Origin: Hanamia caeni
GTDB taxonomy: Bacteria; Bacteroidota; Bacteroidia; Chitinophagales; Chitinophagaceae
Length of the DNA stretch: 64,000 bases
Assembly (NCBI RefSeq): GCF_003721595.1
Contig: NZ_RJJR01000015.1
Coordinates: 89,472 to 153,471 of the forward strand
Direction of reading: 5' to 3'
Positions 35,767-43,805 of the stretch are shown one piece after another. The translations under genes were made by a program, and so were the position numbers. Under the pieces are notes generated by a model. That model ran no database searches. It was not told where the DNA came from and worked only from the letters and a program-made list of their open reading frames with translations. Each line of letters opens with the position of its first letter. The stretch's first letter is position 1.

Positions 35767-37398
35767 TTAGTATTTCGTTTCCGGTTTAAAATCTTTTTTC
35801 ATTAGCCAGCCTTTAATGGGCTTTCCATCGGCATCGATAAAGATCGCGTATTGGAAGTCGCCGTTTTCTTCCTTAAGGGTAAGGGTAGCATCACCAGCCG
35901 TCAGGTAAACGTCACTTCTTTTGTTGGTATCCGGGGCGTCGTAAAAATAGGTGTCTTTTAGAATCGCATAGGTCCCGCTGTGCCGACGGTAATACTTATT
36001 GGTAACAGGTGTGTTTTTTTTAGCCGGCTTATGGCTTGTATGAGCAACGGGCTTATCCGGCTTTTTGGGTGGGGTTCTCCTGTGTTCTTTTATTGTTTTA
36101 TCGCTGGCCGGAGTAACAGCAGGAGTTGTGGCCGGATCCCTGTTTGCCTCTAATTTATTGTTGTCGACATTGGTAATAGTTGGTGGCGGAACGTTGTTAC
36201 CGGGTTTTAAAAGTTTATCGTAAGCTGCATAACCACCCAGCCCAAGGGCCACGATAAATACAAGGAAAAAAAAGGATTTTGACACGCCGTTTCGCGTTGC
36301 AGCCAGGGAGCGCTGGGCTTCTATCAGTTCCCGGTCGCGGGTTTCAACAAGATATTGAAGGTCTTTCACCAGGTTTTCCTTTTTGGCAAGAGCAGCCTGC
36401 AACACCACTAATTCTTTTCTTAATGCAAGTTCATCTGCAGCCGGCTTTACCGGTTGCGCTAAAATGGTATCAACGGCTTTTTTCCTTTCATCACTGATGG
36501 TACCCCGTTGGATAAATTCCTGCAACTCGCAGCCGTTAGTAAACCGGTTGGCAGGGTCTTTTTCGAGGCATTTATAGATCATGCTCAGCAGCCATACGGG
36601 AATCTCCATTTCCCTTTGCTGCTTGTCGGCGCTCCAGTCTGCGGGCAGGGCGTTGCGCCGGAGGGTGATGATATCAGGTGGCAATTTTTCCATGTGAGCC
36701 AGCATCACTGCATTGCGCGCCATCTCTCCCTTATTGCCCAGCGGAAACGGAACGTTGCCGGTGAGCAGTTCAAACAAGACAACTCCATAACTGTATACAT
36801 CTGTTTCCGTAAGCGTTTCCCCGGTGCTTTGTTCCGGCGCCATAAACTCTACAGCGCCTGCATACCGGATGCTGGTGCGCCGTTGTTCATCAGACATTAC
36901 TGAGAGTCCAAAATCCAGCAGCACATAATTTCCTGTACGCTGGTTGAATTTTACATTGTTGCTTTTGATATCTCCATGCTTGATATGGGCGCGGTGGCAA
37001 TGTGCGAGCGCATTGGCGAGGTGGTCCGCTACTTTCAGCACTTCTTTTACGCTAAAAACCGGGTCATAAGGAGGTTGCAGCAATTCACCAAGGTCAGGTC
37101 CTTCAATGTATTCCATTTCAATAAAAGGAAGATTGCCTGAGCTGGTGATGCCCGATGCGATGATGCTCACCACGTTCGGGTTGGGAACTTCGTTTACCCG
37201 TTTTAATTTTTGCACTTCATTTTGAAAGGAAATAAAATGTTTGTCGTCATCATTTTCGCTGGCGATTGGTGTGGGAAGGATCTTGATGGCGGTAATAATC
37301 TCGCCGGTTTTACGTGCTTTATACACCGAGCCCTGCCCTCCCGATTTCAATGCTCCGAGATTTTCCAAACCTTCTGCTATGGTAAAAATCTTTGCCAT
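35767..37398 (-). CDS. Transmembrane Ser/Thr protein kinase with SH3-like C-terminal domain
   Basis: 543 residues. Kinase about 10-290: Gly loop LKSGGQGSVY (18-26), Lys39 in TAIKIL, HGD at 141-143 (HIKHGDIKSNNVKF), DFG at 162-164, FMAPEQ. The residue before the catalytic Asp is Gly, so this is a non-RD kinase. A coiled stretch (about 330-365) leads to one helix (about 372-392, FFFLVFIVALGLGGYAA), a Pro/Lys/Thr-rich linker, and an extracytoplasmic SH3-like domain (about 475-540: YAILKDTYFYDAP, GDATLTLKEENGDFQYAIF, GWLMKKDF). Last gene of a six-gene operon, 1 bp after the FHA gene. No PASTA repeats, unlike PknB. The likely targets are the FHA proteins and the peptidoglycan synthase of the operon. 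Confidence 0.93.
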   Translation of the reverse strand: MAKIFTIAEGLENLGALKSGGQGSVYKARKTGEIITAIKILPTPIASENDDDKHFISFQNEVQKLKRVNEVPNPNVVSIIASGITSSGNLPFIEMEYIEGPDLGELLQPPYDPVFSVKEVLKVADHLANALAHCHRAHIKHGDIKSNNVKFNQRTGNYVLLDFGLSVMSDEQRRTSIRYAGAVEFMAPEQSTGETLTETDVYSYGVVLFELLTGNVPFPLGNKGEMARNAVMLAHMEKLPPDIITLRRNALPADWSADKQQREMEIPVWLLSMIYKCLEKDPANRFTNGCELQEFIQRGTISDERKKAVDTILAQPVKPAADELALRKELVVLQAALAKKENLVKDLQYLVETRDRELIEAQRSLAATRNGVSKSFFFLVFIVALGLGGYAAYDKLLKPGNNVPPPTITNVDNNKLEANRDPATTPAVTPASDKTIKEHRRTPPKKPDKPVAHTSHKPAKKNTPVTNKYYRRHSGTYAILKDTYFYDAPDTNKRSDVYLTAGDATLTLKEENGDFQYAIFIDADGKPIKGWLMKKDFKPETKY

Positions 37399-37399
37399 T

Positions 37400-38167
37400 T
37401 TATTCTTGTCCTGAATAGGTGAATTCCAATACGGCCATATCGCCCAGGATCACCTGGTCGCCTTCCTCGAGGCGGTGGCCCACTTCTATTGCCTGCATTT
37501 TTATTAATACACCTTCGGGCGTGCGCACTTTTACTTTATTATTTGGAGGTATTCCACCTTCATCTGCAAAAATCAAAAATGAATTGCTGTCAGCTTCCCA
37601 CTCGATGTGGGCATGCTGGCGGCTCACAGCACGATTGCGCTCTGTAGGCATGAAGGCAATCGCATTTTTTCTTACATAATTTCCGGCAGCCTGTACTCTT
37701 GATTCGCGGCCGATATTGATCCTTCCACCAGATGAATCGAGCAGGTAACTTTCCTGCTCCGCTTCGCCATTCAAAACCTTGATGAATGCGCTGCTTTGTT
37801 TATTGGTTAACCCTGATCTTTTGGTGGAAATAAAAATGGCTGCATCCATTCCTTGCAACAGTTCAGCTTGTGGCGGAAACAGGTTGGTAAAAGAAACCTC
37901 CAGCCTGAGAGAAGATGGCAGGCTAATAGCATAATCGTCTGCGATCTTCTGCACTTCCTCAGTCTTAAATTTACCGGGAATGCCGGAATATACCGCAGAC
38001 TCATACAGGTGTTTATCATATTCACTGCAATTGATAAAAAGATATATCCCCAGTATAGTCCCTCCTTCACCTCCCTGCATTCTTTGCAGCTTTCCCTTTA
38101 TGTTTTGCAACAGGATATGGCGGATGCTTTTTACGTCAGGTGTTTTTTCTTTAGATAAATTAAACAT
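37400..38167 (-). CDS. FHA-domain protein
   Basis: 255 residues. The C-terminal FHA domain (about 145-250) has GGRINIGRESRVQ, then NRAVSRQHAHIEWEADSNSFLIFAD, and NNKVKVRT, which gives the phosphothreonine-binding G-R, S-x-x-H and N residues of the FHA fold. Residues 1-140 form an unrecognised domain (FKTEEVQKIADDYAISLPSS, NLFPPQAELLQGM). Expected to bind phosphorylated partners of the operon's kinase; the kinase starts 1 bp downstream. Confidence 0.9.
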   Translation of the reverse strand: MFNLSKEKTPDVKSIRHILLQNIKGKLQRMQGGEGGTILGIYLFINCSEYDKHLYESAVYSGIPGKFKTEEVQKIADDYAISLPSSLRLEVSFTNLFPPQAELLQGMDAAIFISTKRSGLTNKQSSAFIKVLNGEAEQESYLLDSSGGRINIGRESRVQAAGNYVRKNAIAFMPTERNRAVSRQHAHIEWEADSNSFLIFADEGGIPPNNKVKVRTPEGVLIKMQAIEVGHRLEEGDQVILGDMAVLEFTYSGQE

Positions 38168-38190
38168 ATCGATGTTGTTTTTTTAATGAG

Positions 38191-41100
38191 TTAATGTGTA
38201 TCGTGATCAGGACGACGCATGGTGAGGTCATTTGTATTATCAACCTGCGGTAGCTTTTTCACCGGATCGAAACTTTTTATGTAATTGTTTTCCAGTAGCA
38301 GCGGGATGATGTGAGCACCCGCAAGCGCCATGGCATCGCTCGAACCTTTTGTTCCTTCGATACGGATACATACCACAACGTGACCGGAGTCGTTAGCAGC
38401 GGGAGCAAAAAAGACGTACCAGCCGTCGTTGATATTTTCTCCCTTCACGATTCTTTCAGGTGTTCCTGTTTTGCCTGCAACAAAAATTCCGAACTGTGAT
38501 TTTTTCGGAGCGCTTTGTTCTCTCATATAAGTTTCAAGATACTGTGCGTACACCGGGTCGCCGGCAATTGAAATGCCTTGTTTGGGTTGCGTCGGATGGC
38601 CGCTCACGTTAAGCACATACCGGGAAGGCATCATGATACCATCATTGGCAATCCCCGAAGCGATGCGTGCCACAGATGCAGGCGTGGCCACCAACTCGCC
38701 CTGCCCCCAGGCCATTCCTGAAACGCCAAGTGCCCGTGTACGGCGTATGTTGTTAGGATCGTACCGTTGCAAACTTTTAAATTCTGTCTCCCGCCAAAAT
38801 TGTCTCCACTTTTCCTGTTGCGCAGCATTGTTATTGTCATTTTCAAAATAATAGCCGCCTACACCACGAAGGAACATTCCTGATTGCATGTACAGGTTTA
38901 CCATCTGTTCCTGTAACTGGCCTTCATTAGCCAACCGGATGAAGAATGAGTTATTGGATTTTACAATGGCTTTATCCATATTGATAAGGCCTGCTTCGTC
39001 TGGCTCGGGACCGGTTACTCTTATCAAATCTTTCGGGTAGACCCGTATTGTTTTTTTAGCAGCGGCAACACCGAGTTTGTTGAACGCAGCCATAGCGGTA
39101 ACCAATTTTGCTGTGGAGCCGGGCTGCGTGGCATGCGTGAATCCAATATCAGTGTTTACATTCCAGCCGGGTAGCTTATTGAGTTCATTTTGAGGCAGCG
39201 TTAGTTTGTCCCAATCGTTTACCGGCGGCAGCGGCCAGCAGGCTGAAGCAAGTACATCACCGGTGTTGTCTTTCATTACAACCACGGAAACCTCTTTCCT
39301 GTTTACGCTATCATCCTGTTGCAAGGCGAGCTCAATCTTTGTCTGCAATGCTGCATCAATTGTAAGTGTTACATCCCTGTTGCGCTTTTTAAATTGGGCA
39401 ACCTGGTCGCTGTTAATTCCGGACGTAAGTAAATCAGCTAGCGCGCTGAAATCTCTTTTAACGACAGTCATTTCTGTGCCGGATACCGGCAGAAATTTTT
39501 CTTCGCGGTAGCGATCGGCGCTCACCTGGTATTTTTCAAGAGGAGCAGGAAAACCTCTGAGCTCCGCTGCGTGAGCGTATTCCGCAAAATAACCATTGCT
39601 GCCACCGGAAAATACGCCTGTGTTGGCATCGCCTGTCCAAAAGAACAGGTATTCACCGAACGGATAATAACGGTCCTGCCTTTTATAAGAAAGCGATTCG
39701 ATATTTTCGGGGGGTACGCCCATTGCCAGTAATGCCTCTTTCTGACTTTGCACCAGCTTCAGATCGCTTGATGCCAGCAACCTACCGTTCCTGTCGTAAA
39801 TATTTCCTGCCTGCAGCCTGTTCATTAAGATACTGATTCTTGGGTTGTAACTGTACATCCTTGAACCGCTGCGATCGACTACCAGTGCTGGCTCTACGAC
39901 CCATTTTTTGCGCTGAAAGGTATAGGCCGACACGTTGACAATCAATAACACGATGACAGCACAGGCCGCCAGCAAGGCCGGCACGAGGTTTTTATCCTGT
40001 CTGCGGGAAATGTAAGCCATTTGCGCCTGCGTTCCCTTTAAACGCGATACGCTCAGTAAAAAGCCTATCGCCACCATACTACATAAAAGTGAGGTGCCCC
40101 CGTAGCTGGTAAAAGGCAATGCCACTCCCGACAGCGGCAGGGCGCCGGTAGAGCCTCCTGCAATCAAAAGAAACTGAACAAATAACCCGATGCCTGCTCC
40201 GGCGCAGAGGTAAAATAAAAAGGGCGGCCCCGCTTGTCTACCGATAATAATTGACCGGTGCAGCAACACGAGGAATAAAATAAAGATGCAGGCAATACCC
40301 ACCCATCCGAATTCTTCACCAATGGCAGGCAATATCATATCGGTATGGGCTTCAGGGATCGTTTTGCCGAAACCTTCACCAGCGCCTTGTCCCGTAATGC
40401 CACCTGTAGCAATGGCCCAGATGCCGTTGGCCACCTGGTCGCCGCCATACACCTGGTTATTCCATGGGTCAGACCAAATAGCTTTGCGGTCAACTAACCT
40501 GTGTATGGGACCGGGGATAACTTTCGCTAAAACCGAAACCTGGTCAAGCAAGAGGAACCCGCTTACCACTACCAGCGCCATCACCGATGATTCACTTAGT
40601 CTTCTTTTTCCAATAAGCATAAAGAGCAGCATGGCCCCGATGGTAACCCCGGTTGCCATCCACACATTTTTAAATATCCAAATGGTGAGTGCATACACGA
40701 GCATAGTGGCCACCATCTGTATAAAATCGCCTCGCGAAAAAGAGAAAAGTATGATGAAGGTAAAACAGCAAATAATTGCCGGTCCCAGGTCGCCGATGAT
40801 AAGGAACAATAAAATAGTGGCCACAATAGCGATAACAGCAAATACAAAAAAGGACACACGCTTTTTAAAGGAAGGATATTCTGAAATGAACTTTTCATTG
40901 ATGGCGAAGAAGCCCGCCAGGAAAAGAATAACCATATATTTTACCACCTCACTAGGCTGAAATCCAAATAAATTTACTTTAACGCCGCTACCCTCGGGGC
41001 CGGTACCAAAGAGGATGTCAAGGCACAACAATCCCACAGCCGCCAGCGCCCAAGGCCAGCCATTGGCAGCCCTTCTTTCATTTTTAAAAACAAACAGGCG

Positions 41101-42315
41101 ATAGAATCCTGAATCAGGAGTAAACTTTTTGAGGTTGATAAACTGGAACGCCATGATGGCGCCCATCCCTATGCAGAAATAGATAAAGGTGGTCTTCACC
41201 AGGAAACGGTCTCTTAACGGATCCTGCAGGCTGAACAAGGCAATAAACGAAAGTCCTGTGAGTATCATTACTACCGGCAACAGCAACTGGTCGGCGGCGG
41301 GGGAGCGGATTGACAGGACGATATGCGCCAGCAGGAAAGAAGCAAAAAATGTAATAACAATCATGCGAAACCAGTAAGTCACTTCCTCCGGCGTTCTTAC
41401 AATAAAGGCCTTTTCTTTTTTCAGCGTATTAAAATCCTGTGTTGAAAAGAGCTTTATCGTATGCGGTGACTGTACGAAATGGAACGTAGCGCTTCCGTGA
41501 AGTTTTTCCACTCCCTTCGAAGGCCCGAATTCATAGCCGGGCTGAAGAGGAATCAGGTCAAAAGATTCGTTTACTGGCAGGCCTGAGAACAAAAAGTTCC
41601 CTGAAGCATCAGTACGGGCATAAGCATTAAATGATAGCGGCTGCAATTTTTTTGTCGAATCGCGGTAGAGCACTTTGCGGACACCATTCTTAAATTGTAT
41701 AACATTGTTATCGTCATCCGTTGCTCCACTCGCATCGTCGTGGGGAACCAATAGCCGCAGCCGGAGCAATGCGCCTTGTACCGGCGCGCCACTTTGATTT
41801 TTTATAGCACCAGAAATAGTGCCTGTGCCTAATCCCACGTTGGTTTGTGCAGCCACCTGCATGGGATGCTTTTTTTCTTTTTCAAAAGAAGTGGAGTCTT
41901 CAGCAGAAAAGCCCAGCAAATTCCTCGAAAGCTGTACCCGTCTTTTAAAAGAGGCGCCGCCTTGCGAAAATGCCTGGTCTGCATTTATGAAATAGGGCTT
42001 TTTATTTAACGTACCTGCATTGTCAACCTCTATGCCTGGTGTTTTTGCTGTCGCAACAGTGGCGGCGATAAAGGCAATATCTTTCGGATCTTCGAAATAC
42101 ATTCCTTTTTCCAGCACCTCTTTCATCCTTTCCCCCGGCTTATCATCGTTTAGGTTGATCATGGTTCCCTTTGCCATGCGCGTGCCTGCTTCGGCAAAAT
42201 CACGCTCCAACACCAAAAACATTTTCCAAAACAGGAATGCCATGATGATGCCGGTAAGCAATAAACACGTACGTTCCGCATTTCTGTTTTTAAACCATGA
42301 GCCGGAATTTGTCAT
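38191..42315 (-). CDS. SEDS polymerase fused to class B penicillin-binding protein
   Basis: 1374 residues. Residues 14-35 form a helix. About 60-290 are periplasmic and include a carboxypeptidase-regulatory-like sandwich (SGAIKNQSGAPVQGALLRLRLL). About 310-800 are multi-helix and match RodA/FtsW/SpoVE: FQPSEVVKYM, GDLGPAI, RKAIWSDPWNNQVYGGDQ with Asp616 at the SEDS catalytic position, GEGFGKTIPEAHTDMILPAIGEEFGW, and LPLSGVALPFTSYGGTSLL. After one helix (about 780-800), a PBP dimerisation region and transpeptidase follow: Ser1067-x-x-Lys1070 (PGSTAKLV), Ser1120-N-N, Lys1282-T-G. So glycan polymerisation and crosslinking are one polypeptide. Starts 3 bp after the PP2C stop. No ordinary stand-alone RodA or PBP2 is in the window. 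Confidence 0.95.
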   Translation of the reverse strand: MTNSGSWFKNRNAERTCLLLTGIIMAFLFWKMFLVLERDFAEAGTRMAKGTMINLNDDKPGERMKEVLEKGMYFEDPKDIAFIAATVATAKTPGIEVDNAGTLNKKPYFINADQAFSQGGASFKRRVQLSRNLLGFSAEDSTSFEKEKKHPMQVAAQTNVGLGTGTISGAIKNQSGAPVQGALLRLRLLVPHDDASGATDDDNNVIQFKNGVRKVLYRDSTKKLQPLSFNAYARTDASGNFLFSGLPVNESFDLIPLQPGYEFGPSKGVEKLHGSATFHFVQSPHTIKLFSTQDFNTLKKEKAFIVRTPEEVTYWFRMIVITFFASFLLAHIVLSIRSPAADQLLLPVVMILTGLSFIALFSLQDPLRDRFLVKTTFIYFCIGMGAIMAFQFINLKKFTPDSGFYRLFVFKNERRAANGWPWALAAVGLLCLDILFGTGPEGSGVKVNLFGFQPSEVVKYMVILFLAGFFAINEKFISEYPSFKKRVSFFVFAVIAIVATILLFLIIGDLGPAIICCFTFIILFSFSRGDFIQMVATMLVYALTIWIFKNVWMATGVTIGAMLLFMLIGKRRLSESSVMALVVVSGFLLLDQVSVLAKVIPGPIHRLVDRKAIWSDPWNNQVYGGDQVANGIWAIATGGITGQGAGEGFGKTIPEAHTDMILPAIGEEFGWVGIACIFILFLVLLHRSIIIGRQAGPPFLFYLCAGAGIGLFVQFLLIAGGSTGALPLSGVALPFTSYGGTSLLCSMVAIGFLLSVSRLKGTQAQMAYISRRQDKNLVPALLAACAVIVLLIVNVSAYTFQRKKWVVEPALVVDRSGSRMYSYNPRISILMNRLQAGNIYDRNGRLLASSDLKLVQSQKEALLAMGVPPENIESLSYKRQDRYYPFGEYLFFWTGDANTGVFSGGSNGYFAEYAHAAELRGFPAPLEKYQVSADRYREEKFLPVSGTEMTVVKRDFSALADLLTSGINSDQVAQFKKRNRDVTLTIDAALQTKIELALQQDDSVNRKEVSVVVMKDNTGDVLASACWPLPPVNDWDKLTLPQNELNKLPGWNVNTDIGFTHATQPGSTAKLVTAMAAFNKLGVAAAKKTIRVYPKDLIRVTGPEPDEAGLINMDKAIVKSNNSFFIRLANEGQLQEQMVNLYMQSGMFLRGVGGYYFENDNNNAAQQEKWRQFWRETEFKSLQRYDPNNIRRTRALGVSGMAWGQGELVATPASVARIASGIANDGIMMPSRYVLNVSGHPTQPKQGISIAGDPVYAQYLETYMREQSAPKKSQFGIFVAGKTGTPERIVKGENINDGWYVFFAPAANDSGHVVVCIRIEGTKGSSDAMALAGAHIIPLLLENNYIKSFDPVKKLPQVDNTNDLTMRRPDHDTH

Positions 42316-42318
42316 ACA

Positions 42319-43713
42319 TTACCTGGATTTTGTCGGGGTGAAGAATAGGGAATCTTTAAACTGGCCTGAGACCACGGAATCCTTAAATGCCACTTTATAT
42401 TGAACCGGAACGCGACAGTTGATAAAGCGGACGTGCCTGAACGTGATATTGTTCTTTTGGATCACAAAGCCCACATCAAAATTTTGAAATACCACGCTGT
42501 CAATTACAATATTTTTTGCCGCAACATCAATGATAATGGCAGGGCCTTTATACAAGCTGTCGGCCACGAACACGGCCCCATTGCCGGAAAGGTAAAAGCT
42601 GTCTTTCGCTATCGTTAGCGGGGCATCCAATGGGATAACATCGTTATCCGTTGGCAGCGAATACAACTTCGATGAGTCGCTCAAGTGTACCCTCAATTGA
42701 GTGAGCCATTCGTTCGGTTTCTTTTCTATGCTCAGAATAACGCTGCCGGGGGTAATCTCTTTTTTGTTGTTCTGAAAAGCAACAGTTAGCGAGATAGCGC
42801 CCAGGCCAATCAAAATAATAACGATGAACGCCATCATTCTGCGGTTTTTCTTTTTAGCCTGGGCCAATCCCGTTTGTGGCAAAACTTCATTGGTAACAAC
42901 AGGAGCTTCAGTTTCCGCTTTTTTTCTTTCTATAGCTACGGGCGCTTCCTTTTGCTTCGGCCAGTTATTGTTTTGTACGAGCACCACTGTAATGTTATCA
43001 TTTCCGCCAGCCTCATTCGCCGCATCTACCAGCGCCTGCGCTTTGCCGGCAATATCATTCTCTACAATTAACACCTGCATAATCCTGGCTGAAGAAATCA
43101 TATCCGTAAGTCCGTCGCTGCAGAGAAGAAGCTGATCTGCCGGAAGAAATGGCGATTCTCCTGTTTCAATAAAATCTTCGGCTAAAGCAATATTTTCTTC
43201 GAACCCCAGGGCTTTGTTGATCTCGTTGCGCCTTGGATGGAGCATCGCTTCCTCCTCTGATAGTCTTCCAGAGTCTTCCAAAAAGCCAACTACCGAATGA
43301 TCATTAGATAATTTCACCAGGGAATGATCCCTGAGCAGGTAAATTCTGGTATCGCCTACGTGGGCAAACGAACAAATATTGTCTTTTTTATCAACCACCA
43401 CGCAGGTAAGCACGCAGGCCATTTGATCATTGCCTGGTTCTTCCTTTTTGGCCTCATTTATTTTTACATTGGCGGCGATAATGGCCTTGCAAAGCGATTC
43501 AATTACATTCTCTTCGGAAATACTTTCCAGCTTTTCCACGATTACCGTCCGGGCTATTTCGGCAGCAATGTCGCCACCCTGGTAGCCACCCACACCATCG
43601 ATAACCCCCGCAACCAGCAGTTGTGTGCCGGGAATTTCGCGCGCGAAGAAAGTATCTTCGTTCTTCCCGCGGCGTTTGCCCTTATCCGTTATGCCATAAA
43701 AATATTCAGCCAT
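42319..43713 (-). CDS. PP2C-family Ser/Thr phosphatase with a transmembrane C-terminal beta-solenoid-like tail
   Basis: 464 residues from ATG 43713 (an upstream in-frame ATG at 43761 gives an extension that would cover the small upstream ORF). PP2C about 1-240: KGKRRGKNEDTFFA, GVIDGVGGYQGGDIAAEIA, DHSVVGFLEDSGRLSEEEA, LLLCSDGLTDMIS, GGNDNITVVLV, carrying the Asp metal ligands. Residues about 290-310 are a membrane helix (MAFIVIILIGLGAISLTVAF). The extracytoplasmic tail (about 330-464) has short repeated strands (NIVIDSVVFQNFDVGFVIQKNNITFRHVRF) like a right-handed beta-helix. In the actinobacterial pathway the phosphatase (PstP) also has a TM and short outer tail, but no beta-solenoid is usual there. 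Confidence 0.9.
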   Translation of the reverse strand: MAEYFYGITDKGKRRGKNEDTFFAREIPGTQLLVAGVIDGVGGYQGGDIAAEIARTVIVEKLESISEENVIESLCKAIIAANVKINEAKKEEPGNDQMACVLTCVVVDKKDNICSFAHVGDTRIYLLRDHSLVKLSNDHSVVGFLEDSGRLSEEEAMLHPRRNEINKALGFEENIALAEDFIETGESPFLPADQLLLCSDGLTDMISSARIMQVLIVENDIAGKAQALVDAANEAGGNDNITVVLVQNNNWPKQKEAPVAIERKKAETEAPVVTNEVLPQTGLAQAKKKNRRMMAFIVIILIGLGAISLTVAFQNNKKEITPGSVILSIEKKPNEWLTQLRVHLSDSSKLYSLPTDNDVIPLDAPLTIAKDSFYLSGNGAVFVADSLYKGPAIIIDVAAKNIVIDSVVFQNFDVGFVIQKNNITFRHVRFINCRVPVQYKVAFKDSVVSGQFKDSLFFTPTKSR

Positions 43714-43801
43714 TTTTATGAGTTTGCCTGATGTCAGAAAAATTGACCACCAATAGCACAATGCTGATCACTAACAGTCCTATTGCTAACAGTGAATCCA
43801 T
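43706..43801 (-). CDS. 31-residue single-pass membrane peptide in the operon
   Basis: ATG at 43801, stop at 43706-43708. The product is one long hydrophobic helix, DSLLAIGLLVISIVLLVV, followed by NFSDIRQTHKNG. The start is 4 bp after the stop of the FHA-like gene and the stop overlaps the first codons of the PP2C gene (AAATGGCTGA), so the frame fits the operon's spacing exactly. No Shine-Dalgarno, as elsewhere. Membrane micropeptides between kinase-cascade genes can regulate a partner; its function here is unknown. Confidence 0.65.
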   Translation of the reverse strand: MDSLLAIGLLVISIVLLVVNFSDIRQTHKNG

Positions 43802-43805
43802 ATTG

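Noticed and set aside
40286..40960. 224-codon plus-strand ORF inside the SEDS-PBP gene
   Set aside because: Antisense to highly conserved SEDS motifs; a shadow made by G+C-rich codon use.
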